Shown piece after piece: positions 38,363 through 51,144 of a stretch of 64,000 nt of DNA. The first letter of the stretch is position 1, and each line of letters begins with the position of its first letter. The notes under the pieces are model-generated. The model was not told the origin of the DNA, did no database searches, and saw only the letters and a list, made by a program, of their open reading frames with translations. Both the position numbers and the translations under genes were made by a program. The stretch is from Allofranklinella schreckenbergeri (GTDB lineage: Bacteria; Pseudomonadota; Gammaproteobacteria; Burkholderiales; Burkholderiaceae_C), in assembly GCF_003703475.1 (NCBI RefSeq), contig NZ_RDQM01000002.1, positions 182,948-246,947 on the forward strand. Direction: 5' to 3'.

Positions 38363-38442
38363 AATTTATCAATCAAAGTAAATTTGAAACAATACCCATC
38401 ATGCCGAAATGGGAAATTTTTATTTCCAATTGAAATGTAAAA
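38363..38442. repeat. Dispersed intergenic palindromic element, copy 11
   Basis: Reverse orientation. ATCAATCAAAGTAAATTT, core ACCCATCATGCCGAAATGGG, arm TTATTTCCAATTGAAATG. It ends six bases before the rarA stop. The remaining ~215 bases of the liuC-rarA gap show no gene. Confidence 0.93.
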
Positions 38443-38447
38443 CGAAT

Positions 38448-39752
38448 TCACTTGCCCTGTCCTTGGCGGGCTTGGGCGTTGCGCTCGCGCAGGTGGGCGA
38501 GCTTTTCGCCGATCTTGATTTCCAGCCCGCGCGGCACGGGTTGGTAGAACTGTTGCGCGGGCATGCCTTCGGGCAGGTAGTTTTCTCCAGCGGCAAAGGC
38601 ATCGGCCTCGTCGTGGGCGTAGCGGTAGTTTTTGCCGTAATCCAGCTCTTTCATCAGCGCCGTGGGGGCGTTGCGCAGGTGCAGGGGCACGGGGCGGGTG
38701 CCGTCTTGCTTGACCCAGGCTTTGGCGGCTTTGTAGGCGGTGTAAACGGCATTGGATTTGGGCGCCACGGCCAGATAGACGATGCATTCGGCCAGCGCCA
38801 GCTCGCCTTCGGGTGAGCCCAGGCGCTCGTAAGTTTCCACCGCATCCAACGCCAGGCGCAGCGCGCGCGGGTCGGCCAGGCCGATGTCTTCGGCGGCCAT
38901 GCGGATCATGCGCCGGCCGATGTAGAGCGGATCCACCCCGCCATCGAGCATGCGCACCAGCCAGTACAGGGCGGCGTCGGGGTCGGAGCCGCGCATGGAT
39001 TTGTGCAGCGCGCTGATGGTGTCGTAAAACTGCTCGCCGCCTTTGTCGTAGCGGCGCAGGCGCTCGCCCAGCACGCGGTGCAGCCAGGCGGGGGTGATGG
39101 TGGCAAGCTGCTCTTGCTGCGCGGCCAGGGCCAGGGTTTCGAGGGTGTTGAGCAGGCGGCGGGCGTCGCCATCGGCCCAATCGAGCAATTGCGCCAGCGC
39201 GCCCTCCTCCATCGCAGGCACGGCGCCCAGCGCCTGGGCGCGCTGCACGATTTCGCGCAAATCTTCCGGCCCCAGAGGCTGCAAAACGTAAACGGCCGCG
39301 CGCGAGAGCAAGGCGGAGTTGACTTCAAACGAGGGGTTTTCCGTCGTCGCGCCCACGAAGGTGAACAGGCCGCTTTCGACGTGGGGCAAAAAGGCGTCCT
39401 GCTGGCTTTTGTTGAAGCGGTGCACTTCATCGACGAAGACGATGGTGCCTTGCGGCATCAAGCCATCGCGCGCGCGCTGGGCCAGCTCCACGGCTTCGCG
39501 GATTTCCTTCACGCCGCCCAGCACCGCGCTGATGGGGATGAATTGCGCGTCAAACGCATGGGCCATTAGCCGCGCAATCGTGGTTTTGCCCACGCCGGGC
39601 GGCCCCCAGAGGATGCAACTGTGCGGCCGCCCCGATTCAAACGCCAGCCGCAGCGGCATGCCCTCGCCCAGCAAATGGCGCTGGCCGACGACTTCGCCCA
39701 GCGTATGGGGGCGCAGGCGCTCGGCCAGGGGTTGGTGCGGTTGCGTTGCCAT
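38448..39752 (-). CDS. rarA: Replication-associated recombination protein A (RarA/MgsA)
   Basis: A 434-residue clamp-loader-like AAA+ ATPase acting at stalled replication forks. Walker A is 'GPPGVGKTTIARLMA', Walker B 'IVFVDEVHRFNKSQQD', and sensor 1 'FVGATTENPSFEVNSALLSRA'. The C-terminal tetramerisation domain 'MRGSDPDAALYWLVRML' is present. I chose the ATG at 39752 (MATQPHQPLAERLRP). The PIN-toxin gene ends 27 bases upstream. Confidence 0.96.
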   Translation of the reverse strand: MATQPHQPLAERLRPHTLGEVVGQRHLLGEGMPLRLAFESGRPHSCILWGPPGVGKTTIARLMAHAFDAQFIPISAVLGGVKEIREAVELAQRARDGLMPQGTIVFVDEVHRFNKSQQDAFLPHVESGLFTFVGATTENPSFEVNSALLSRAAVYVLQPLGPEDLREIVQRAQALGAVPAMEEGALAQLLDWADGDARRLLNTLETLALAAQQEQLATITPAWLHRVLGERLRRYDKGGEQFYDTISALHKSMRGSDPDAALYWLVRMLDGGVDPLYIGRRMIRMAAEDIGLADPRALRLALDAVETYERLGSPEGELALAECIVYLAVAPKSNAVYTAYKAAKAWVKQDGTRPVPLHLRNAPTALMKELDYGKNYRYAHDEADAFAAGENYLPEGMPAQQFYQPVPRGLEIKIGEKLAHLRERNAQARQGQGK

Positions 39753-39779
39753 GGATGGAGAGGGCAATGGAGAGTGGAT

Positions 39780-40223
39780 TCAGAGCAAAAGCAAATGCTC
39801 GGCAGTAGCGCCGCGCACGGCGGAAAGGGCAATGCGCTGGTCGAAGCTGGCCAAAGCGCCGCCGTGCTTGACGGCCAGGGCCAGTAGATACGCATCGGTG
39901 ATTTGGTTGTGGCCGCTGATGCGGGTGAAATCCAACACCTCATCGGCCACCAGAGAGAGGTCATCGGGCCAGAACTGGTGGTCCAGCAAGGCATAGATTT
40001 CATGCAGCTTGCTGCGCACCCGCTCAAAACCAACTGGGCCGATACGGCGGCTGTATCCAGGCAGATTGAGGATGCGCAAAACGCCGTTTTCAGTGAGCGG
40101 GCAGGTGGCAATGGCAGGCAGGGCGCTCATGAAGCGCTGCGCGTTTTGACTATGCGGATGACTGTCGTCAAGCAGCGCAATCCAGACATTGACATCCAAC
40201 AGCAGGCGGCGAGGAGTGGACAT
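39780..40223 (-). CDS. vapC: PIN-domain ribonuclease toxin (VapC family)
   Basis: A 147-residue PIN protein. Acidic residues of the metal-binding site are in 'LLLDVNVWIALLDDSHPHS', 'TENGVLRILNLPGYSR' and 'ITDAYLLALAVKHGGALASFDQRI'. This architecture matches the TIGR00028-type PIN toxins that cleave RNA. It starts three bases after the antitoxin stop, the usual arrangement of a toxin-antitoxin operon. The RNA target is unknown. Confidence 0.88.
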   Translation of the reverse strand: MSTPRRLLLDVNVWIALLDDSHPHSQNAQRFMSALPAIATCPLTENGVLRILNLPGYSRRIGPVGFERVRSKLHEIYALLDHQFWPDDLSLVADEVLDFTRISGHNQITDAYLLALAVKHGGALASFDQRIALSAVRGATAEHLLLL

Positions 40224-40226
40224 GGC

Positions 40227-40481
40227 TCACATGCCCTCTTCATCTTGCAAGCGGTAAATATGCTCACTGCTGATGACATCGCCCTCACGCGCAGGCAGCA
40301 AGCTGAAAGGGCTGCGCAAAGCCGGCGTTTCCTGCACGGCAGGCGCAGTCGAATGGCCATGCGCCTGCACGCCGCGGCGCATCCATTTGGACACCGCCTG
40401 CCCCAGCGTAATGCGCTCGCGCTGGGCGGTTTGCTGCGCGAGGATGAGCATGTCGTCGTCCAGATTGAAGGTGCTGCGCAT
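40227..40481 (-). CDS. Ribbon-helix-helix antitoxin partner of the PIN toxin
   Basis: An 84-residue protein. I chose the ATG at 40481 (MRSTFNLDDDMLILAQQTAQ); the long in-frame extension upstream overlaps the end of pyrG. The N-terminal ribbon-helix-helix (about 1-38) should bind the operon's own promoter. The C-terminal part ('PFSLLPAREGDVISSEHIYRLQDEEGM') probably wraps the toxin. The stop lies three bases before the toxin start. Confidence 0.85.
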   Translation of the reverse strand: MRSTFNLDDDMLILAQQTAQRERITLGQAVSKWMRRGVQAHGHSTAPAVQETPALRSPFSLLPAREGDVISSEHIYRLQDEEGM

Positions 40482-40578
40482 CAGAGACTCCTTTACATCA
40501 AAGCATGAAATTGATGCACTGATGCTAGAGAACATCGCGCCGCCTGGCAAGCAGGCCCTTTCGCCCACGCTGCATCGA

Positions 40579-42321
<1,743 letters not shown>

Positions 42322-42524
42322 TCAGGGGCAAAAGGCGCGGCGCAAAGGAAAAGAAAGGGACAGGGCCGAATCGGCAATTCTACCTTTGCCCCCGCCCCCT
42401 GCACTTGGCCCCCTGGCGACTGCATTAACATCGCGCGCCGCATGGCAAAGCATTGCGTCCCAACCGCTGCGCCGTTGCACGCAAATGCCTTGCCAGACGC
42501 CTTTTCACATCTTTTCCCACAAGG

Positions 42525-42533
42525 TTATCCACA
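42525..42533 (+). promoter_or_regulatory. DnaA box upstream of priA
   Basis: A perfect TTATCCACA, 83 bases before the priA start. Confidence 0.6.
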
Positions 42534-42570
42534 AGGCAATTCCTGTTGTGGCAGCGCTTTCACGGCCCAT

Positions 42571-42579
42571 TGTGGATAA
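42571..42579 (-). promoter_or_regulatory. Second, inverted DnaA box upstream of priA
   Basis: TGTGGATAA, the exact reverse complement of the first box, 37 bases further on and 37 bases before priA. Two perfect boxes within 55 bases are unlikely by chance, and the pair sits at the promoter of a replication-restart gene. Confidence 0.6.
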
Positions 42580-42615
42580 GCGCCTTCCATCCTTTCGCTT
42601 TTTTTCTTCCCGCCC

Positions 42616-44862
<2,247 letters not shown>

Positions 44863-44941
44863 TTTATAATTCAAAAAGAAAAAATAACACGCCTTTTCGG
44901 CATGGTAGGTTTTATTTCAATTTTCCTTTGATTAAAAAACT
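44863..44941. repeat. Dispersed intergenic palindromic element, copy 12
   Basis: Left arm AATTCAAAAAGAAAAAATA, core CGCCTTTTCGGCATGGTAGG, right arm TCAATTTTCCTTTGATTA. It fills the gap between the priA and folD stop codons exactly, with no spare bases. Confidence 0.93.
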
Positions 44942-45790
44942 TCAATCCCGCTGGGCGGACTCGATGGTGTTGGCCAGCAGCATGGTGATGGTCATGGGGC
45001 CGACGCCGCCGGGCACGGGGGTGATCCAGGAGGCGACTTCCTTCACAGCCTCGAAGTCCACATCGCCGCAGAGCTTGCCTTCGGCGTTGCGGTTCATGCC
45101 CACGTCGATGACGACGGCGCCGGGTTTGACCATATCGGCGGTGATGAGCTTTTCGCGGCCCACGGCGGCCACCAGCACATCGGCCTGGCGCGTCATAGCG
45201 GCCAAATCGGGCGTGGCGCTGTGGCAGATGGTGACGGTGGCGCTGCGCGCCAGCAGCATCATGGCCATGGGCTTGCCGACGATGTTGCTGCGGCCGACAA
45301 CAACGGCGTGCTTGCCCCGCAGTTCGTAGCCGATGTCATCGAGCATCTTCAGGCAGCCGTGCGGCGTGCAGGGCCAAAAGCCCCCGGCCAGGCCCGTCAT
45401 CAGCGCGCCGGCGCTGCTGATGTGAAAGCCGTCCACATCCTTGGCGGGGGAGATGGCCTCGATCACCGCATCGGCGTCGATATGTTCTGGCAGGGGCAGT
45501 TGCACCAGGATGCCGTGGATGGCCGGGTCGTTGTTGAGCGCGGCTATGCGCGCCAGCAGCTCGGCCTGAGTGATGCTGGCGGGGTGTTGTTCCAGCACGG
45601 AGTGGATGCCGGTTTCCTCGCACGCCTTGATTTTGTTGCGCACGTACACCTGCGAGGCGGGGTTCTCCCCCACGAGGATGACGGCCAGCCCGGGCCGTTT
45701 GCCTGCGGCGGTAAGGGTTTGTACCTGTTGGGCAAAGGCCGAGCGCAGTTTGCGCGAGAGGGCAAGGCCGTCGATGATCTGGGCGGTCAT
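44942..45790 (-). CDS. folD: Bifunctional methylenetetrahydrofolate dehydrogenase / cyclohydrolase
   Basis: A 282-residue enzyme interconverting methylene-, methenyl- and formyl-tetrahydrofolate with NADP+. The catalytic Lys is in '[14 protein letters not shown]', '[13 protein letters not shown]' is the substrate motif, and '[18 protein letters not shown]' is the cofactor loop. I chose the ATG at 45790 (MTAQIIDG). It is followed upstream by the response regulator and kinase genes in the same direction, an order also seen in Comamonadaceae. Confidence 0.96.
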   Translation of the reverse strand: MTAQIIDGLALSRKLRSAFAQQVQTLTAAGKRPGLAVILVGENPASQVYVRNKIKACEETGIHSVLEQHPASITQAELLARIAALNNDPAIHGILVQLPLPEHIDADAVIEAISPAKDVDGFHISSAGALMTGLAGGFWPCTPHGCLKMLDDIGYELRGKHAVVVGRSNIVGKPMAMMLLARSATVTICHSATPDLAAMTRQADVLVAAVGREKLITADMVKPGAVVIDVGMNRNAEGKLCGDVDFEAVKEVASWITPVPGGVGPMTITMLLANTIESAQRD

Positions 45791-45883
45791 GGTGGTGTGA
45801 AGGGCTATGGGGTTGAAGGGAAGATGAAAGCGCGACGGCCGCATGTGCGGCCGCTGGAGCAAGGGGCGAGCGCTGCCAAACGC

Positions 45884-46537
45884 TCAAATGGCTTTGCCCG
45901 TTGCGGAGGTGGCGGGCTGGCCGACGCCGTTGCCGCCGAGCACGACTTTGAGCAAATCGGCCACCGTGTTGGCGCTGAGCTTTTCCATGATGTTGGCGCG
46001 GTGGGCTTCGACGGTTTTGATGCTGATGCCCAGGTCGTCGGCAATTTGCTTGTTCAGGCGCCCGGCCACGATGCGCTCGAGCACTTGCGATTCGCGCGCG
46101 GTGAGCTTGGCCAGCAAGGCTTCGCGCGTGGCCGCTTGCTGCTGATCGGCAAAGCTGGCGCGGGCCTGCTCGAGCATGCGGGTGACCAGCGAGGTGATGG
46201 CCTGCTCGTCAAAGGGTTTCTGGATGAAGTCCACCGCGCCTTGCTTCATGGTTTGCACGGCCAAGGGCACGTCGCCGTGACCGGTGATGATGGCGATGGG
46301 CAAGGCGGGGTTGGCGCTGGCCAGTTGGGCTTGCAGATCCAGACCGGACATGCCGCCCATGCGGATGTCGCTGATCAGGCAGGCCACTTCGCGGCTGTCG
46401 TACTGGTTCAAGAAGGCTTCTGCGCTTTCAAAGCAGCGCACGTGAAAGTTGCGCCCTTCCAGCAGCCATTGCAGCGAATCGCGAATGGCCTCGTCATCGT
46501 CAACGATGTAAACGGTGCCTTTTTTGTTGTTGCTCAT
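45884..46537 (-). CDS. FixJ-family two-component response regulator
   Basis: A 217-residue regulator. The receiver domain (about 7-125) has the acidic pair 'VDDDEA', the phospho-acceptor Asp in 'LISDIRMGGMSGLDL', the Thr of 'IITGHGDVPLA' and Lys in 'FIQKPF'. The C-terminal LuxR-type helix-turn-helix (about 145-205) shows 'LTARESQVLERIVAGRLNKQIADDLGISIKTVEAHRANIMEKL'. The cognate kinase is encoded 26 bases upstream. It likely activates transcription on phosphorylation; targets are unknown. Confidence 0.93.
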   Translation of the reverse strand: MSNNKKGTVYIVDDDEAIRDSLQWLLEGRNFHVRCFESAEAFLNQYDSREVACLISDIRMGGMSGLDLQAQLASANPALPIAIITGHGDVPLAVQTMKQGAVDFIQKPFDEQAITSLVTRMLEQARASFADQQQAATREALLAKLTARESQVLERIVAGRLNKQIADDLGISIKTVEAHRANIMEKLSANTVADLLKVVLGGNGVGQPATSATGKAI

Positions 46538-46563
46538 ACAAAGGTTTGGGTGGGGAATGGGGA

Positions 46564-49119
46564 TCAGCCCAGGATCGGCAATGGGGGGGTATGCGATTCG
46601 GGGTCATCGGCGCTGCCGTGCGGCGATGCGGGCAGCCAGAATGAGAATTCACAGCCGCTGACCTGGCCCTGGGCGGGGTCGCCATTGTAGAGGTTGCGCA
46701 CTTGGAGCTGTCCGTGGTGCGTTTCGATGATGCTGCGGCACAGGTTCAGACCGATGCCCATGCCGTCGCGTTTGGTGGAGTAAAAGGCGTCAAAGAGCTG
46801 GCCCAGCGTTTCTTCTGGCAGGCCAGGGCCTTGGTCGGTGATGACGAAGCGCACGCCCCGGCCCTGGCCGTTTTCGCTTTCATGGTGCAGCAGGCGCAAA
46901 TCAATGCCACGCTGATGGGGTGGTTTTTGCGCGCCATCGACGGCTTCGGCGGCGTTTTTCAGCAAGTTGATCAGCACTTGTTCAATGAGGATGGCATCGA
47001 CTTCCAGCATAGGCAAATTCGGCTCCATATACACGCTCAGGCGGGTATTGCGCTTGCGGATTTCGATGTTGGCCAGCTCCACCGCTTCGGAGACCAAGCG
47101 GTGCGGTGAGCAGATTTCGCTGACCGATTCGCTGCGTTTGACGAAGGAGCGGATGCGCTGAATCACCTGCCCGGCGCGGATGGCCTGGTGGGCGGTTTTC
47201 TCCAGCGGCGTCAGCAGACCTTCGCGGTCGATGGTGCCGGCCTTGATGCGCGAGATCATGCCGTTGGTGTAGTTGGTGATGGCCGCCAGCGGCTGGTTGA
47301 GCTCGTGCGCGACGCTGGAGGCCATTTCGCCCATCGTCATCAGGCGGCTGACGGTTTCCATCTTGGCCACCTGGCGCGCGGCTTGCTCCTCGGCCTGTTT
47401 GCGCTTGGTGATGTCGGTGGCGATGAGCATTTGCGCCAGGCGGCCATCGACCCAGTCCAGATAGCGCGAGCGCACTTCCAGCCATTTGTCCAGCGCCTGG
47501 ACGTACATCTCGGCGCGCTCGCTGTTGGCGCTGGTGATGCTTTCCGATGGCAGGCCCATGAGGGCGTCCTCCTCCTCGATGGCATCGCCTGTTTGCATGA
47601 TGCTGGCGCCAGCGAGCATGTGCATGTGGCCCTGGCTGTCGGAGCCAAACCATTGGCGGTACATGCGGTTGGCAAACAGCAGCTCGTGGCTGCCCAGCGG
47701 GGCGACGGAGATGGAGGCGTCCAGCGCCTCCAGCACCCGCGTGAAGCGGTCGTGCGCGGCGCTGAGTTGCTGGCGGATGCGGTTGGGTTCGGTGATATCG
47801 GTGATGGTCGAAAGCCAGCCGGTTTGCGCACCATGCTCATCGCGCAGCGGCACCAGATGAATGCGCGCATCGAAGGTGGAGCCGTTGCGCCGCCGCATGC
47901 GCAGTTGCAGGCCGTTGGGGTAATGGCGCCCGGCCAGCTCGGCGCGAAAGCGCTCCATGAGCACATCCTTGTCTTTCGGCGGCCAATAGGGAAAGGGCGC
48001 GCGCATGCCCACCATTTCTTCCTGATTCCAGCCCACCATGCGGCTGAAGGCGGCGTTGGTGTAGGTGGTGGTGCCCTCCATGTCGAGCACGCGGATGCCC
48101 GTGGTCAGCGCGTTTTCGATGGCCAGGCGGAAGTTCGATTCCTCATGCAGCTTGCGCTGGGCCTGCAAGCGATAACGGCTTAAGCGCCAATTGAGCAGCA
48201 AAGTGACGATGGTGGTCAGGCCCAGCAGCATCATCAAAACGAACAGCGCGTTGCCGATGAGGTTTTCATCGCTGCGGTAGAGCGTGGCCTGCAAGCGCAT
48301 GTGCTCGCCCAGCGGCGCCACGGGCAGGGTGACGTGCGCCAGTTGGCTGCCCAGCGCGTCGTGGCGGGAGACGGCCTCCATGCCCGCAATGCGCTGCCCG
48401 CGCGCATCGACCAGCGCCACCGCCATGTCCTGCACGCTGCCCTGGCTGAGCAAAGCGCCCAGCAGCAGTTGCGGCGAATACTCCGCCACCACCGAGCCGA
48501 GGTAGATCTCGCGCGCATACATCGGCGTGTGCAGGCGCAGCACCGCGCTTTGCCCGGCGGGCTTGGCGGCGCCGGCATCGCCAGGGCTTGGCTCGGTCAG
48601 CGTCAATTCCCAATGGCTTTGGCGGCGGGCGCTTTCCTGCTGCCCTTGCTGAGCCGCGCCGGGCAAGCGACCGCGCAGCAGGGCCGAGTGCAGGCTGGTG
48701 ATTTCGCGGTGCTGGGTATCCATCAGGCGCAGCGCATACAGCGAAGCATCGCGGGCGATGAGGGTGCGCGCGCCGGAGTCGAAGTCGTGTTTGTCGGTGT
48801 GCCCTTCCAGGCCGTTGACCAGGTGCTGGATATCCTCTTGCTTGCTCAGCAGCAGCTCGCTCAGGCGCAAGGCCAGAAACTGGCTGCGCTGCTCCAGCGC
48901 CTGCGCTTCGCGGGCTTTTTCTTCCATGCGGAGAAACAGATACGCGCCCAGCATCACGATCGTGAACAGCACCACCGTCAGCAGCGGAAACAGATAGCCC
49001 CACACGGCCTGGCTGTGCGCGCTCAAGCGCTGCCACTGCGCCGACAGCGCGGCAAACCCGCTGCGCAAAAGGCTGCGGCGGGCATCGGGTGGTGGCAAGG
49101 GAGTGGGCGGCAAAGACAT
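46564..49119 (-). CDS. PAS-domain sensor histidine kinase, membrane-bound
   Basis: An 851-residue kinase. One membrane segment lies at about 35-58 and a second at about 300-322 ('ALFVLMMLLGLTTIVTLLLNW'), enclosing a periplasmic sensor of about 240 residues. Two PAS domains follow (about 340-460 and 475-590), then the HisKA phospho-acceptor in 'SSVAHELNQPLAAITNYTNGM' and the ATPase with 'DQGPGLPEE' and 'GMGIGLNLCRSII'. This resembles FixL/DctB-like kinases. I chose the ATG at 49119 (MSLPPTPLPPPDARR). It is paired with the FixJ-type regulator; the signal is unknown. Confidence 0.92.
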   Translation of the reverse strand: MSLPPTPLPPPDARRSLLRSGFAALSAQWQRLSAHSQAVWGYLFPLLTVVLFTIVMLGAYLFLRMEEKAREAQALEQRSQFLALRLSELLLSKQEDIQHLVNGLEGHTDKHDFDSGARTLIARDASLYALRLMDTQHREITSLHSALLRGRLPGAAQQGQQESARRQSHWELTLTEPSPGDAGAAKPAGQSAVLRLHTPMYAREIYLGSVVAEYSPQLLLGALLSQGSVQDMAVALVDARGQRIAGMEAVSRHDALGSQLAHVTLPVAPLGEHMRLQATLYRSDENLIGNALFVLMMLLGLTTIVTLLLNWRLSRYRLQAQRKLHEESNFRLAIENALTTGIRVLDMEGTTTYTNAAFSRMVGWNQEEMVGMRAPFPYWPPKDKDVLMERFRAELAGRHYPNGLQLRMRRRNGSTFDARIHLVPLRDEHGAQTGWLSTITDITEPNRIRQQLSAAHDRFTRVLEALDASISVAPLGSHELLFANRMYRQWFGSDSQGHMHMLAGASIMQTGDAIEEEDALMGLPSESITSANSERAEMYVQALDKWLEVRSRYLDWVDGRLAQMLIATDITKRKQAEEQAARQVAKMETVSRLMTMGEMASSVAHELNQPLAAITNYTNGMISRIKAGTIDREGLLTPLEKTAHQAIRAGQVIQRIRSFVKRSESVSEICSPHRLVSEAVELANIEIRKRNTRLSVYMEPNLPMLEVDAILIEQVLINLLKNAAEAVDGAQKPPHQRGIDLRLLHHESENGQGRGVRFVITDQGPGLPEETLGQLFDAFYSTKRDGMGIGLNLCRSIIETHHGQLQVRNLYNGDPAQGQVSGCEFSFWLPASPHGSADDPESHTPPLPILG

Positions 49120-49205
49120 GGCAGAGATGGGCAAGCCTGGCGAAAGCAAAAGGGGCCAAAGCAAAAGGGCTGGCGTCTGGCAAGCAACGCAGCCCTTTTA
49201 TTTTT

Positions 49206-49290
49206 TACAAATCAAATAGAAATATGAAAATCCGATTTCGGCAGCACTGTCAATGAATTTTAATTTCAAAAAATCACTTTGATTTGCAAT
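49206..49290. repeat. Dispersed intergenic palindromic element, copy 13
   Basis: Left arm AAATCAAATAGAAATATG, core CCGATTTCGGCAG, right arm TCACTTTGATTTGCAA. It ends four bases before the dsbB stop. A longer variant with about 10 extra bases in the middle. Confidence 0.8.
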
Positions 49291-49294
49291 TCAT

Positions 49295-49828
49295 TCAATA
49301 GCGCTTGTACAGCAGCGAAACACACAGCGCCGCCGCAATGCCCACGAACATCAAAAACGACCAGTTGGCAATGCTCATGCCCAAAAAACTCCAGTCAATG
49401 GCCGTGCAATCGCCCGAGCCGCGAAACAGCATCGGGATGGCTTTGCTGATGGGGTAGTTCTCCACAATGCCGTAGAAATCGCGCCCGCAACTGGCGATTT
49501 CCGGCGGATACCACTGCATCCAGCTTTGGCGCGCGGCCACGAATGCGCCAAAGCCGCTGAGCGCCAGGATCACCACCGTCCAAAGCGCTTGCCACCAGCG
49601 CGCGCGCCAGGCGCAACCCAACGCGGCGGCAACGCCAACCAGCACAAACGCATAGCGCTGCACCACGCACATCGGGCACGGATCCAGCCCCACGCTGTGC
49701 TGCAAATACAGGCCAAAGCCCAACAAACCCGCGCACGCCAGGGCGATCAGCCCCATCAAGCGGCGCGGCGATGCAAAGAGAAAATCCCACAGCGGTTTCA
49801 AACCCAATCCTTTCCAAATCCTGCCCAT
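49295..49828 (-). CDS. dsbB: Disulfide bond formation protein B
   Basis: A 177-residue inner-membrane protein with four membrane helices that reoxidises DsbA and passes electrons to quinone. The first redox pair is CPMC in 'LDPCPMCVVQRYAF', where the Arg for quinone contact follows. The second pair is split between 'IASCGRDFYG' and 'GSGDCTAIDWSF'. The ATG at 49828 (MGRIWKGLGLKP) was chosen; the longer upstream frame looks non-coding. Confidence 0.94.
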   Translation of the reverse strand: MGRIWKGLGLKPLWDFLFASPRRLMGLIALACAGLLGFGLYLQHSVGLDPCPMCVVQRYAFVLVGVAAALGCAWRARWWQALWTVVILALSGFGAFVAARQSWMQWYPPEIASCGRDFYGIVENYPISKAIPMLFRGSGDCTAIDWSFLGMSIANWSFLMFVGIAAALCVSLLYKRY

Positions 49829-49953
49829 GCAAGCGGCCTGGCCGCACAAAAAACGGGCCATGCATGCCCGCATACAGGCCCATCCAAGCGCCGCTATTGT
49901 GTGCTGGTTTACCCGTAAGTTCCGGGCAAGTTCAGAAAGGCACACCAATATCC

Positions 49954-50024
49954 AACCAAAGGCAAAAAAATCACCTTATTTTGTCAACATAGTAGTCAAA
50001 TTGATTTTCCTTTGATTGATAAAA
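49954..50024. repeat. Dispersed intergenic palindromic element, copy 14 (degenerate)
   Basis: Left part CCAAAGGCAAAAAAATCACC, core TTATTTTGTCAACAT, right arm TTGATTTTCCTTTGATTGAT. The core matches copy 1 best. It lies between divergent dsbB and thiM, the only copy not next to a gene 3' end. Confidence 0.65.
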
Positions 50025-50053
50025 AAAGAAATGCTCCGCCCATCTAACTGAGC

Positions 50054-50080
50054 AGGCTGGTAGGATCGCCAGCCTTTTGT
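50054..50080 (+). terminator. Short hairpin with T-run in the thiM leader
   Basis: AGGCTGG, 8-base loop, CCAGCCT, then TTTTG. Three near-copies of the 12-base unit GCCTTTTGTCTT follow (50072-50103). There is no conserved TPP riboswitch sequence here. Confidence 0.4.
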
Positions 50081-50124
50081 CTTGCCTTTTGTCTTGCCTT
50101 TTGCCCCGCGACGACGCCACGCCC

Positions 50125-51024
50125 ATGCCCTCCCCCCACGCCCTGCCCCCTCCCCTGGCCCATGCATCTGCGGCCGATTGGGCCGCTTTTGCCGCCTGTG
50201 CGCTGGAACGTCTGCGCGCCCAGGCGCCGCTGGTGCAATCCATCACCAACCGCGTTGCCGCCCAGTTCACTGCCAACATCCTGCTGGCCCTGGGCGCAGC
50301 GCCTGCGATGGTGGATACCCCGGGCGAGGCGGGCCTTTTTGCGCGCATGGCCTCGGCCCTGTCCATCAACCTGGGCACACCCGTGCCCGCGCAGGCCGAT
50401 GCGGTGCTGGAGGCCGCCCACGCCGCGCAGGCCGCAAGCAAGCCCTGGGTGCTCGATCCCGTCGCCATCGGCGCCCTGCCCCTGCGCACAGCCCTGGCGG
50501 CGCAATTGCTGGCCCTGCGCCCGCCCATCATCCGCGGCAATGCGTCGGAAATCCTGGCGCTGGCAGGCCACAGCGGCGGCGGCCGCGGCGTGGACGCCAC
50601 CGACAGCGTGGCCCAGGCGCGCCAGGCCGCCATTGCGCTGGCTGAGCAAACGCAAGGCGTGGTGGCAGTCTCCGGCCCGGTGGACTTTCTCACCGACGGG
50701 CGCAACCAGCTCCACCTGGCCAACGGCACGCCGCTGCTCACCCGCATCACCGGCGGCGGCTGCGCCCTGGGCGCCGTGATGGCCGCGTTTGCCGCCCTTG
50801 CGCCCTTGTACGCCCCGCACGCCGCAGCGCAAACGCAGCCACAGCCGCCCAGCCCGCTGCTGGCGCTGACGGCCGCGGCGGTGCTGGTCTATACCATCGC
50901 CGCCGAACAAACGGCCGCCCACGCGCCCGGGCCCGGCAGCTTTGCGGTGCAATTGATCGACCAACTGGCCTGGATCGACGCAGCCAGCGTGCGCGAGCGC
51001 GCCCGCATCGAAGTGCAGCGCTGA
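50125..51024 (+). CDS. thiM: Hydroxyethylthiazole kinase
   Basis: A 299-residue ribokinase-fold kinase that phosphorylates the thiazole half of thiamine for salvage. '[29 protein letters not shown]' is the family start, and the C-terminal anion hole and catalytic Cys/Gly region is '[15 protein letters not shown]'. I chose the ATG at 50125 ([10 protein letters not shown]); an in-frame upstream start would translate the leader repeats. thiE and thiD, its usual neighbours, are absent. The insert '[16 protein letters not shown]' is unusual. Confidence 0.93.
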   Translation: MPSPHALPPPLAHASAADWAAFAACALERLRAQAPLVQSITNRVAAQFTANILLALGAAPAMVDTPGEAGLFARMASALSINLGTPVPAQADAVLEAAHAAQAASKPWVLDPVAIGALPLRTALAAQLLALRPPIIRGNASEILALAGHSGGGRGVDATDSVAQARQAAIALAEQTQGVVAVSGPVDFLTDGRNQLHLANGTPLLTRITGGGCALGAVMAAFAALAPLYAPHAAAQTQPQPPSPLLALTAAAVLVYTIAAEQTAAHAPGPGSFAVQLIDQLAWIDAASVRERARIEVQR

Positions 51025-51122
51025 GCGCTCGTGCCAACGCCCAGCCAACGCCCAAGTGGCCCCACCGCCGCTGCCCGGCGGCCGCAAAGGCTTGCGTTAC
51101 GATATGTTTCTCTGCGACCTAG

Positions 51123-51144
51123 CAAGCCGCCGTTGGCGGGCTTG
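51123..51144 (+). terminator. Hairpin about 100 bases past thiM
   Basis: CAAGCCGCC and GGCGGGCTTG pair with one bulged base and are followed by a weak T-rich run. The rest of the 305-base gap to the CNNM gene shows no gene or riboswitch I recognise. Confidence 0.45.

Noticed and set aside
50025..50124. Possible TPP riboswitch before thiM
   Set aside because: The conserved CTGAGA and ACCTGATCTGG-type elements are absent; the leader is too short.
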